Shown here one piece after another: positions 1 to 5,826 of a stretch of 9,780 bases of DNA. The DNA is taken from positions 1 to 9,780 of the forward strand of contig JBJTIF010000138.1 of the NCBI GenBank assembly GCA_046094825.1. Direction: 5' to 3'. The position numbers and the translations under genes were made by a program. The first letter of the stretch is position 1, and every line of letters starts with the position of its first letter. The notes below the pieces were generated by a model, which searched no databases, had not been told where the DNA came from, and saw only the letters and a list, made by a program, of their open reading frames with translations. This stretch comes from JBJTIF01 sp046094825. GTDB taxonomy: Bacteria > Actinomycetota > UBA4738 > HRBIN12.

Positions 1-108
1 ATCCTCCTCGACGTGCGCGGGGTGCGCGGCGAGGAAGGCCGGCGCGTAGAGGGCGTCCCAGAAGCGCCCGACCGGCTCGGCCGCCGCGATCCGGCGCGTG
101 CCGCCGGG
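1..108. repeat. Left-end foldback arm (inverted copy of 452-559)
   Basis: Bases 1-108 are the exact reverse complement of 452-559, which lie inside the alpha/beta hydrolase gene; the bases between the arms are 109-451. The match begins at the first base of the window and stops at 108 (109 does not pair with 451). The arms are ordinary coding sequence, not transposon ends. A perfect inverted copy that begins exactly at the sequence end is most simply an amplification or assembly chimera; this last point is inference. Confidence 0.93.
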
Positions 109-853
109 ACGTGCTCCTCGATGCGGGCGCGTTCGACGAGCGGTTCGTCGACCGGCGCGCCTCCTCGTCGAGGGGATGGGCGGCGACGTCGCCGGATGGC
201 ACCGCAACATCCCGGCGCTCGCGGCGGAGCGGTTCGTCATCGCCCTCGATCTCCGCGGCAACGGGCGATCGAGCGCGCTCGAGGACGAGCGGACGATCCT
301 CGACCTCGCGACCGACGCCCTCGCGCTCCTCGACGAGCTCGCGATCCACCGCGCCGATGTCTGGGGGATGTCGATGGGTGGGCTCATCGCGCAGGAGATC
401 GCGCTCCACCACCCCGCACGCGTGCGCTCGCTCGTCCTCGGATGCACGCACCCCGGCGGCACGCGCCGGATCGCGGCGGCCGAGCCGGTCGGGCGCTTCT
501 GGGACGCCCTCTACGCGCCGGCCTTCCTCGCCGCGCACCCCGCGCACGTCGAGGAGGATCGCGCGGTCCGCGGCGGTCGGACGCAGTCGGCGACCTCGCG
601 CCGCCACCAGCGCACCGCCGCGCGGGCGTTCGACTCCTGGGACCGGCTGCCGCTCCTCGACGTTCCGACGCTCGTCGTCTCCGGCACCGAGGACCGCATC
701 ATCGATGCCGGCAACTCCCGGCTGCTCGCGGAGCGCATCCCGGGGGCCGAGCTCGTCCTCCTCGATGGGGCGGGCCACGTCTTCCACTCCGAGCGGGCGG
801 ACGAGGTGAACGCGCTCGTCCTCGACTTCCTCCGGCGCCACCGCGATGCCTGA
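98..853 (+). CDS. Alpha/beta-fold hydrolase, 5' end replaced by chimeric sequence
   Basis: This is a serine hydrolase of the alpha/beta fold, probably acting on a small ester or a related substrate in the cytoplasm; the substrate cannot be read from the sequence. The catalytic triad is complete: nucleophile Ser in the GMSMGG elbow (codon 371-373), Asp in GTEDR (692-694) and His in GAGHVF (776-778). The oxyanion-loop stretch EGMGGD (170-187) stands where relatives usually have HG. The open frame can begin at GTG 98, but bases up to about 146 are chimeric, so the real protein is only visible from about 158, and about 25-30 N-terminal residues are probably missing. The stop overlaps the next gene's ATG by 8 bases, suggesting translational coupling. 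The fold is certain; the specific activity is unknown. Confidence 0.85.
   Translation: MPPGRAPRCGRVRRAVRRPARLLVEGMGGDVAGWHRNIPALAAERFVIALDLRGNGRSSALEDERTILDLATDALALLDELAIHRADVWGMSMGGLIAQEIALHHPARVRSLVLGCTHPGGTRRIAAAEPVGRFWDALYAPAFLAAHPAHVEEDRAVRGGRTQSATSRRHQRTAARAFDSWDRLPLLDVPTLVVSGTEDRIIDAGNSRLLAERIPGAELVLLDGAGHVFHSERADEVNALVLDFLRRHRDA
102..146 (+). repeat. 45-bp direct copy of glycosyltransferase bases 1488-1532
   Basis: Bases 102-146 are identical to 1488-1532, which encode part of the glycosyltransferase around its GAFDERF motif. Bases 102-108 (CGCCGGG) are shared with the end of the foldback arm, so the two joins meet at a 7-base microhomology. The copy sits where the 5' end of the hydrolase gene should be and is not meaningful in the hydrolase frame. 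It looks like a second template jump rather than a natural repeat. Confidence 0.9.
452..559. repeat. Left-end foldback, inner arm
   Basis: This stretch of the hydrolase gene is the source of the inverted copy at bases 1-108. The match is perfect over 108 bases. It reads normally in the hydrolase frame, so this arm is the genuine one and the outer arm is the derived copy. Confidence 0.93.
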
Positions 854-1757
854 GCCGAGCGACGCGGTCCGCGACGTCGCCGCCCGTCGCGCGGCGGCGC
901 GCCGGGACCGCGACTTCGCCGGCGCCGACGCGCTCCGCGACGAGCTCGCGACGCTCGGATTCCGGATGGTCGACCGGCCGGATGGCTACGACCTCGAGCC
1001 GCTGGCGCCACCTGTCGCGCGGCGCACCGCACCCCGCGACGTCCCCTCGGTCCTCGACGCCCCGCCCGACCTCGACGTCACCGTCCAGTGGGTCGTCCAG
1101 GGGTGGCCCGAGGACGCCGCCCGCGGCATCGCGTCCTTCTCGGCGTCCGCGCCGTCGGACCTCCGCGTCCAGTACCTCGTCGTCGACGCATCCGGGACGG
1201 CACCGGAGGCGTTCCCCGCGGTCGCCGAGGTCGTCGCGATCGACGGCGACCCGGGGTGGGGCGCGCTCCGCGCGCTCGCGCTGCGCCGCTCGCGCGGGGC
1301 GGTCCTCCTCGTCGTCGACGGCTCGGTCGAGGCGACCGGGGACGCGATCTCGCCGCTCGTCCACGCGCTCGACGACCCCGCGGTCGGGATCGCGGGTCCG
1401 TTCGGGATCGTCTCGGACGACCTGCGGGAGTTCCGCGAGGACGAAGGGCCCGAGGTCGACGCGATCGAGGGGTACCTCCTCGCCGTTCGCCGGGACGTGC
1501 TCCTCGATGCGGGCGCGTTCGACGAGCGGTTCCGGTTCTACCGCAGCGCCGATATCGACCTGTCGTTCCGCATCCGCGACCGCGGCTGGAGCGCCCGCGT
1601 CGTCGAGGTTCCGGTGACGCGACACGAGCATCGGGGGTGGCACCGCACCCCCGAGGTCGAGCGCGACGCCGCCTCGAAGCGGAACTTCTACCGGTTCCTC
1701 GAGCGGTTCCGCGGTCGGACCGATCTCCTCGTGGCCCGCGGTCGCGGGAGGCCGTGA
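846..1757 (+). CDS. Glycosyltransferase family 2-like protein with N-terminal CysRS C-terminal-like module
   Basis: The protein has 303 residues. Residues about 6-52 resemble the C-terminal helical hairpin of cysteinyl-tRNA synthetase (DFAGADALRDELATLGF, then a D-RPDGYDLEP tail). Residues about 76-290 look like a GT-A glycosyltransferase of the rhamnosyltransferase (WbbL-like) type: a VQWVVQGW first strand, LVVDAS near 111-116, a DXD-like VVDGS at 156-160, GAFDERFRFY at 223-232, ADIDLSFRIRDRGW at 235-248 and a RHEHRGWHR end at 259-267. It would transfer a sugar from a nucleotide donor in cell-wall or exopolysaccharide synthesis; donor and acceptor are unknown. There is no signal peptide or membrane helix, so it is cytosolic or peripheral. 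The first motif lacks the usual TYN-type residues, so the family is divergent and may be weakly active. ATG 846 overlaps the hydrolase stop, and the TGA forms a GTGA overlap with a possible upstream sigma-factor start. Confidence 0.82.
   Translation: MPEPSDAVRDVAARRAAARRDRDFAGADALRDELATLGFRMVDRPDGYDLEPLAPPVARRTAPRDVPSVLDAPPDLDVTVQWVVQGWPEDAARGIASFSASAPSDLRVQYLVVDASGTAPEAFPAVAEVVAIDGDPGWGALRALALRRSRGAVLLVVDGSVEATGDAISPLVHALDDPAVGIAGPFGIVSDDLREFREDEGPEVDAIEGYLLAVRRDVLLDAGAFDERFRFYRSADIDLSFRIRDRGWSARVVEVPVTRHEHRGWHRTPEVERDAASKRNFYRFLERFRGRTDLLVARGRGRP
1488..1532 (+). repeat. Source copy of the 45-bp direct repeat
   Basis: Identical to 102-146. Here the sequence sits in a normal glycosyltransferase context (VRRDVLLDAGAFDERF), so this is the original copy. 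Confidence 0.9.
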
Positions 1758-1771
1758 CCGCCGGGGTGCGG

Positions 1772-1777
1772 GATACT
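1772..1777 (+). promoter_or_regulatory. -10 element GATACT, leaderless promoter of the sigma-factor unit
   Basis: GATACT matches the TATAAT consensus at four of six positions, including the key A2 and T6. Exactly six bases (CGTTCC) separate it from GTG 1784, so transcription would start on the start codon. The same spacing is seen before the nth, ABC and VIT genes. There is no clear -35 box. This supports GTG 1784 over GTG 1754 as the start. Confidence 0.55.
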
Positions 1778-1783
1778 CGTTCC

Positions 1784-2362
1784 GTGGCGCGTTCGACGAC
1801 CCCCGACGCCGACCTCCGCGCGCGCTTCGAGCGCGAGGTCGTGCCCGTGCTCCCGGGTCTGTACTCCGCGGCGCTGCGGATGACCCGCAACCCCCAGGAC
1901 GCGGAGGACCTCCTCCAGGAGACGTACCTCCGCGCCTTCCGCGGCTACGGCTCGTTCGCGGAGGGCTCGAACCTCCGCGGCTGGCTCTACCGGATCATGA
2001 CGAACGCCTTCATCAACGCGTACCGCAAGCGCCAGCGCGAGGTCGTCACGATCCCGGATGAGGAGACCCCGGACTGGTGGCTCTTCGAGAAGCTCGGCGA
2101 GGCCTCGGCCGCGCCGTCCGCGGAGGCGACCGTCCTCGATCGGCTCCCGAGCGCCGACGTCCAGCGCGCGCTCGAGGACCTCCCGGACGCGTTCCGGATC
2201 CCCGTCCTCCTCGCCGACGTCGAGGGGTTCTCGTACCGCGAGATCGCGGAGATGCTCGAGATCCCGATCGGCACTGTGATGTCGAGGCTCCACCGGGGAA
2301 GGAAGGCCCTCCATCGGGCGTTGTGGAGGAGCGTGGAGGAGCGTGGCCTTGTCGAGGATTGA
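1784..2362 (+). CDS. sigR: ECF sigma factor, SigR/SigH (RpoE-like) type
   Basis: This ECF sigma factor of 192 residues directs RNA polymerase to stress promoters. Region 2 covers about residues 24-88 and contains AALRMTRNPQDAEDLLQETYLRA-like sequence (conserved DAEDLLQ at 39-45) and LRGWLYRIMTNAFINAYRK-like sequence, which is close to the actinobacterial SigH/SigR group. Region 4 covers about 123-178 with VEGFSYREIAEML and PIGTVMSRLHRGRKAL, the helix-turn-helix that reads -35 elements. In that family the sigma factor drives thiol-oxidative stress genes and is held by a redox-sensitive zinc anti-sigma factor, and such a gene follows here with a 20-base overlap. The start is taken as GTG 1784 because of the promoter spacing. 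GTG 1754, which overlaps the glycosyltransferase stop, would add ten residues. The symbol is by family resemblance. Confidence 0.9.
   Translation: MARSTTPDADLRARFEREVVPVLPGLYSAALRMTRNPQDAEDLLQETYLRAFRGYGSFAEGSNLRGWLYRIMTNAFINAYRKRQREVVTIPDEETPDWWLFEKLGEASAAPSAEATVLDRLPSADVQRALEDLPDAFRIPVLLADVEGFSYREIAEMLEIPIGTVMSRLHRGRKALHRALWRSVEERGLVED
2323..2346 (+). repeat. 10-bp tandem repeat carrying a doubled Shine-Dalgarno
   Basis: The 10-base unit GTGGAGGAGC occurs at 2323-2332 and 2333-2342, followed by a partial GTGG. Each copy holds a GGAGGA ribosome-binding sequence (2325-2330 and 2335-2340). The first is 12 bases before GTG 2343; the second is 8 bases before TTG 2349. The repeat lies in the sigma-factor C-terminal codons, and its unit length is not a multiple of three, so gain or loss of a copy would change the sigma tail and its stop. 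Confidence 0.75.
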
Positions 2363-2588
2363 GTGCCGGGAGGCCCTGTCGAGGATCGAGCTCTTCCTCG
2401 ACGGCGAACTCGTCGGGGAGGCCTCCCTCGAGGTGCACGAGCACGTCGAGGGCTGCCCGCCCTGCGGCGAGCGGGTGGAGTTCCAGCGTCGGCTGAAGGA
2501 CCTCCTGCGGAGCGCGTGCCGAGAGTGCGACATCCCGCCCGAACTCGCGGCGCGGCTCCAGGCGTTCCTCGATGCCGCCGACGACTGA
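2343..2588 (+). CDS. rsrA: Zinc-binding anti-sigma factor, RsrA-like
   Basis: This small protein (81 residues from GTG 2343) belongs to the zinc anti-sigma (ZAS) group. The zinc motif is C8, then H34-x3-C38-x2-C41, in the context ECREAL...LFLDGEL...VHEHVEGCPPC, as in the mycothiol-system RsrA family. Two further cysteines (C59, C62) lie near the position of the extra C-terminal cysteines of RsrA. In that family, disulphide formation expels zinc and releases the sigma factor; redox sensing here is inferred from motif and context. There is no membrane helix, so it is a soluble anti-sigma factor. The gene overlaps the sigma gene by 20 bases. TTG 2349 is an equally good start because GGAGGA 2335-2340 sits 8 bases before it. 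Its 3' end overlaps the peptidase gene by 17 bases. Confidence 0.88.
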   Translation: MALSRIECREALSRIELFLDGELVGEASLEVHEHVEGCPPCGERVEFQRRLKDLLRSACRECDIPPELAARLQAFLDAADD

Positions 2589-3318
2589 TCGCACGAGCCT
2601 CGTCCTCCTCGGATCCGGGGAGTTCGAGCCGTGGACCGAGGAGCTCGACCGCTGGGCGCTCGCGCGGTCGCGCACGCCGGACGGCGTCGTCCTCATCGCT
2701 CCCGCCGCCTCCGCCCACGAGGGCGACCACGTCTTCGAGCGGTGGGCGCGGATGGGCCTCGCGCACTACGCGCGCCTCGGGCTCCCCGCGGAGGTGCTCG
2801 ACCTGCGGACCCCGGAGGATGCGCGACGGAGCGAGCTCACGGCCCGCCTCGCGACCGCATCGCTCATCACCTTCTCCGGGGGCAATCCCGCGCGCCTCGC
2901 GCGGATCCTCGAGGGGTCGCCCCTGTGGGCGGCGATCCGCGCGGCCGTCGCCGATGGGCTCCCCTACGCCGGATGCAGCGCCGGCGTCTCCGCGCTCTGC
3001 AGCCTCGCCTTCGACAACGAGGCGCGGCTGCCGGGTCGCATGTGGAAGCCGGGGCTCGACGCGCTCCGGGAGGTCCTCGTCGCGCCGCACTGGGACGCGA
3101 TCGACCGCTGGGTGCCGGGCGCGACGCGGGTGATCCTGCGGAAGGTGCCGCAGGGACACGCGTTCCTCGGTCTCGACGAGCGGACCGCCGTCGTCGGCGA
3201 CGGGACGCGTTGGGAGGTCGTCGGTCGCGGCGCGGCGCACGTGCGACGTCCCGACGGGGAGCGCGAACGCTACGCCGCGGGCTCGACGTTCGACCTCCCG
3301 ATCGGACCGCTGCGCTAG
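2572..3318 (+). CDS. S51-like peptidase / type 1 glutamine amidotransferase-like protein
   Basis: The protein has 248 residues and the layout of the peptidase S51 family (dipeptidase E, cyanophycinase): LVLLGSGEF near the N-terminus, ITFSGGNPARL at 99-109, and the nucleophile elbow YAGCSAGVSAL at 132-142 with Ser136. The APHWDAIDRW stretch (171-180) and LGLDERTAVV (199-208) also fit. Members are cytosolic serine peptidases acting on dipeptides or cyanophycin-like polymers; the substrate here is unknown. At 248 residues it is closer to dipeptidase E size than to full cyanophycinase. ATG 2572 lies inside the anti-sigma gene (17-base overlap), so the peptidase is probably made as part of the sigma-factor operon and may belong to its stress response. 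No signal peptide is seen. Confidence 0.82.
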   Translation: MPPTTDRTSLVLLGSGEFEPWTEELDRWALARSRTPDGVVLIAPAASAHEGDHVFERWARMGLAHYARLGLPAEVLDLRTPEDARRSELTARLATASLITFSGGNPARLARILEGSPLWAAIRAAVADGLPYAGCSAGVSALCSLAFDNEARLPGRMWKPGLDALREVLVAPHWDAIDRWVPGATRVILRKVPQGHAFLGLDERTAVVGDGTRWEVVGRGAAHVRRPDGERERYAAGSTFDLPIGPLR

Positions 3319-3321
3319 CAT
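3316..3321 (+). promoter_or_regulatory. -10 element TAGCAT overlapping the upstream stop codon
   Basis: TAGCAT fits the TANNNT form of a bacterial -10 element. Six bases (CCGGCC) separate it from ATG 3328, so the nth mRNA would begin at the start codon. The first three bases are the TAG stop codon of the peptidase gene. No convincing -35 box or Shine-Dalgarno is seen. Confidence 0.6.
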
Positions 3322-3327
3322 CCGGCC

Positions 3328-3981
3328 ATGTCGCCGCTCTCGCGAACGTCCGCCGCGGTCGAGCGAGCCCCCGAGATCCTCCGGCGGCTGCGGAAGGCCT
3401 ACCCGGCGGGGACGGTCGCGCTGCGCTTCTCGAACCCGCTCGAGCTCCTCATCGCGACGATCCTGTCCGCGCAGTGCACCGACGAACGCGTGAACCAGGT
3501 GACGGTGTCGCTCTTCGCGAAGTACCGGACCGCCGAGGACTACCTCCGCGTCCCCGAGGCCGAGCTCGCCGCCGACATCAAGCCGACGGGCTTCTTCAAC
3601 CAGAAGGCGCGATCGGTCCGCGGCACGTGTCGACGGCTCGTCGAGGAGTACGGCGGCGAGGTCCCGTCGACGATGGAGGACTTGGTCACGCTCCCCGGGG
3701 TCGCCCGCAAGACGGCGAACGTCGTCCTCGGCAACGCGTTCGGCAAGGTCGAGGGGATCGCGGTCGACACCCACGTCCGACGACTCTCGCAGCGCTTCGG
3801 CTTCTCCGCGAGCGACGACCCCGTCCAGATCGAGCGCGACCTCATGGGGCTCTTCCCGAAGCGCTCCTGGTTCGACCTCACGTACCGGCTCGTCGACCAC
3901 GGCCGTCTCACGTGCGTGGCCCGGAAGCCGCGATGCGGCGAGTGCCCGGTCGAGGACCTCTGCCCCTCGAGCCAGGTATGA
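3328..3981 (+). CDS. nth: Endonuclease III
   Basis: This is a bifunctional DNA glycosylase/AP lyase that removes oxidised pyrimidines in base excision repair. The 217 residues are close to the usual length. The helix-hairpin-helix VTLPGVARKTANVVL spans 120-134 with catalytic Lys128; the catalytic Asp147 lies in AVDTHVRR. The [4Fe-4S] cluster motif is complete at the C-terminus: C196-x6-C203-x2-C206-x5-C212. The N-terminal LIATILSAQCTDERVN (41-56) is typical of the family. ATG 3328 sits six bases after a -10-like hexamer and lacks a Shine-Dalgarno, suggesting leaderless expression. The stop overlaps the next ATG in ATGA, so the gene heads a unit that ends with a second DNA glycosylase. Confidence 0.96.
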   Translation: MSPLSRTSAAVERAPEILRRLRKAYPAGTVALRFSNPLELLIATILSAQCTDERVNQVTVSLFAKYRTAEDYLRVPEAELAADIKPTGFFNQKARSVRGTCRRLVEEYGGEVPSTMEDLVTLPGVARKTANVVLGNAFGKVEGIAVDTHVRRLSQRFGFSASDDPVQIERDLMGLFPKRSWFDLTYRLVDHGRLTCVARKPRCGECPVEDLCPSSQV

Positions 3982-4745
3982 GCCACCGGTCCTTCCCCGG
4001 ACAGCTGCCGGTGGTCGTCGCGCATCGCGGTGCCTCGGCGACGCACCCGGAGAACACGCTCGCGTCGTTCGAGGCCGCGATCGCCCTCGGCGCGCCCTTC
4101 GTGGAGTTCGACGTCCGCCGCTCCTCGGACGACGTGCCGGTGGTGATCCACGATCCGACGACCGACCGCACCGCCGGGGTTCCCGGCGTCGTCCGCGCGA
4201 CGTCGGCCGAGGCGCTCCGCCGCCTCGACGTCGGTCGCGCGGGCGACCCGCAGGCCGTGCCGCTCCTCGACGAGGCGCTCGGGTGCCTGTCCGGTCGCGC
4301 GGGGGCGGTCATCGAGATCAAGAACCTCCCGGGCGAGCCCGACCACACGCCCGACGACGAGCCGATCGTCGCGGCGGTCCTCGCGGCGCTCGACCGCACG
4401 GCGTTCGTCGGGCCGGTCCTCGTCGTGTCCTTCAACCCCGCGTCGGGCGCCGCCGCGCGGTCGAGCGCCGCCGACGTCGGGACCGGGCTCCTCCTCGCCG
4501 GCCGGGACGATCCGCGACCGGGGATCGCGCTCGCCGCTCGCTCCGGCCACGACATGGTCCTCCCCGGGACGTGGGGGCTCCTCCCCGCGGGCGGGGCCGT
4601 CGTCGATGAGGCGCATGCGCTCGGCCTCCGCGTCGGCACGTGGACGGTCGACGACGCCGCGACGGTGCGCGAGCTGCGCGACTGGGGCGTCGATGCGATC
4701 GCCTCGAACGATCCCGGGATGGCGCTCGCCGCGCTCGCGGGGTAG
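3978..4745 (+). CDS. ugpQ: Glycerophosphodiester phosphodiesterase
   Basis: The 255-residue protein hydrolyses glycerophosphodiesters to glycerol 3-phosphate and an alcohol. All family landmarks are present: HRGAS at 16-20, PENTLASF at 24-31, metal-binding E43 and D45 in FVEFDVRRS, H58 in VVIHDP, E113 in VIEIKN, and the closing GTWTVDD (220-226) and DWGVDAIASNDP (235-246). There is no signal peptide, so it is a cytosolic (UgpQ-like) rather than secreted (GlpQ-like) enzyme. It starts in an ATGA overlap with nth and ends two bases before the next gene. A DNA-repair operon is an odd place for a phospholipid-catabolic enzyme; simple co-transcription is the cautious reading. The symbol is by family. 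Confidence 0.92.
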   Translation: MSHRSFPGQLPVVVAHRGASATHPENTLASFEAAIALGAPFVEFDVRRSSDDVPVVIHDPTTDRTAGVPGVVRATSAEALRRLDVGRAGDPQAVPLLDEALGCLSGRAGAVIEIKNLPGEPDHTPDDEPIVAAVLAALDRTAFVGPVLVVSFNPASGAAARSSAADVGTGLLLAGRDDPRPGIALAARSGHDMVLPGTWGLLPAGGAVVDEAHALGLRVGTWTVDDAATVRELRDWGVDAIASNDPGMALAALAG

Positions 4746-4747
4746 CC

Positions 4748-5149
4748 GTGCGCCGACGTCTGCCCGCCGACCTGGAGGCGCCGTTCGCGGCGTTCGGGCG
4801 CGTGGCCGCGGCGATCGAACGGGGACAGCGGGCGCTCCTCGCCTCGGTGCCGAACACCCGCCTCCCCGGTCGCCCCCTCGCGGACACGCTCGTCGCGTAC
4901 GAGGAGGCGCTCGAGGATGCCGCGGCGTCGATGGAGGCCTGGCGCGCGCCCGCGGTCGCGCCGGCGTGGTCGCGTGCGGCCGCCGGGCTCGCGACCGCGC
5001 GCGATCTCGCGCGTCGGATCCGGCTCGAGGCACCGGAGCCCGAGGGCTTCGAGGCGCTCGTCGGCACGATCGGCGACCTCCTCGCGCCGCTCGATGCGTT
5101 CCATGATGCCGAAGAAGCGTTCGCCCGTCTGCGCCGGTGGCGCCGGTGA
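4748..5149 (+). CDS. Small helical protein of unknown function
   Basis: I do not recognise this 133-residue protein. It is rich in Ala, Arg, Leu and Glu and reads as three or four amphipathic helices (about 7-35, 43-68, 72-95 and 99-130), broken by proline- and glycine-containing turns such as SVPNTRLPGRPL (33-44) and APEPEGF (95-101). It has no cysteine, no signal peptide and no membrane helix, so it is probably a soluble helical bundle. GTG 4748 lies two bases after the phosphodiesterase stop, and its own stop overlaps the glycosylase start in GTGA, so it is tightly embedded in the unit. Regular coding base composition and the coupling on both sides support a real gene. No function is proposed. 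Confidence 0.7.
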   Translation: MRRRLPADLEAPFAAFGRVAAAIERGQRALLASVPNTRLPGRPLADTLVAYEEALEDAAASMEAWRAPAVAPAWSRAAAGLATARDLARRIRLEAPEPEGFEALVGTIGDLLAPLDAFHDAEEAFARLRRWRR

Positions 5150-5826
5150 CCGCGCGGGACCTCGCCGCGATCGAGGCCGACATCGTCGCGTGTCGCGCGT
5201 GCCCGCGGCTCGTCGCGTGGCGCGAGGAGACGGCGCGGACGAAGGTCGCGCGGTTCGCGGGGGAGCCGTACTGGGGTCGGCCGGTCCCGGGGTTCGGCGA
5301 TCCGGCCGCACGCATCCTCGTCCTCGGACTCGCCCCCGCGGCGCACGGCGGCAACCGGACCGGTCGGGTCTTCACCGGCGATCGATCCGGGGACTTCCTC
5401 TTCGCGGCGCTCCACCGCTCCGGCCTCGCCGACCGGCCGACATCGGTCGCACGGGATGACGGGCTCGCGATGCGCGGTGCGTACGTCGCCGCCGTGAACC
5501 GCTGCGCACCGCCCGCGAACCGCCCGACGCCCGAGGAGCGCGATCGCTGTCTGCCGTTCCTCGAACGCGAGCTCCGCGCGCTCGCCGACGTCCGCGCGAT
5601 CGTCGCGCTCGGTGCGTTCGCGTGGGACGGCGCGCTCCGCGCCCTCGCCGCGCTCGGTCATGTCGTTCGACCGCGACCGCGCTTCGCGCACCTCGCGGAA
5701 TCGGTCGTCGGACCCTACGTGCTCCTCGGGAGTTTCCACCCCTCGCAGCAGAACACCTTCACGGGCCGCCTCACGCCGGCGATGCTCGACGCGGTGTTCG
5801 ACCGAGCCCGCGCGATCGCGGGCTGA
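5146..5826 (+). CDS. udgB: Uracil-DNA glycosylase, family 5 (UDGb)
   Basis: This enzyme removes uracil (and in family 5 also deaminated purines such as hypoxanthine) from DNA. It has 226 residues from GTG 5146. Motif A reads GLAPAAHGGNRTGR with FTGDRSG following, the form typical of family 5, which has no acidic residue in motif A. Motif B is GSFHPSQQNTFTGR with the conserved His-Pro-Ser. Four cysteines (C16, C19, C120, C135) match the Fe-S cluster ligands of family 4/5 enzymes. GTG 5146 forms a GTGA overlap with the stop of the preceding gene; GTG 5137 would add three residues. It closes the unit begun by nth, so two base-excision glycosylases are probably co-expressed. A strong hairpin begins at the base after the stop. 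Confidence 0.93.
   Translation: MTARDLAAIEADIVACRACPRLVAWREETARTKVARFAGEPYWGRPVPGFGDPAARILVLGLAPAAHGGNRTGRVFTGDRSGDFLFAALHRSGLADRPTSVARDDGLAMRGAYVAAVNRCAPPANRPTPEERDRCLPFLERELRALADVRAIVALGAFAWDGALRALAALGHVVRPRPRFAHLAESVVGPYVLLGSFHPSQQNTFTGRLTPAMLDAVFDRARAIAG

Noticed and set aside
1..559. Terminal inverted repeat of a mobile element
   Set aside because: The arms are internal coding sequence of the hydrolase, with no transposase gene and no target-site duplication; an artefact at the sequence end explains it better.
13..1617. Plus-strand open frame (534 codons) across the hydrolase and glycosyltransferase
   Set aside because: Arg/Ser/Pro-rich translation without motifs; the other frame contains the catalytic triad and glycosyltransferase motifs, and its start lies in chimeric sequence.
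2572..3318. Full cyanophycinase in a cyanophycin-storage locus
   Set aside because: There is no cyanophycin synthetase nearby and the protein has dipeptidase E-like length, so only the S51-like family level is supported.
1987..3900. Long minus-strand open frame (637 codons) across the sigma, peptidase and nth genes
   Set aside because: It is a GC-driven shadow: low-complexity Arg/Gly/Glu-rich translation, no family motif, and opposite to three well-supported genes.
4640..4747. Upstream extension of the unknown protein to ATG 4640
   Set aside because: The added residues are the Arg-rich out-of-frame reading of the phosphodiesterase C-terminus; GTG 4748, two bases after that gene's stop, is the natural start.
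5337..5380. Possible loss of the catalytic acid in motif A of the uracil-DNA glycosylase
   Set aside because: Family 5 enzymes naturally have GLAP(A/G)AHG in motif A without an acidic residue, so the sequence is normal for its family.
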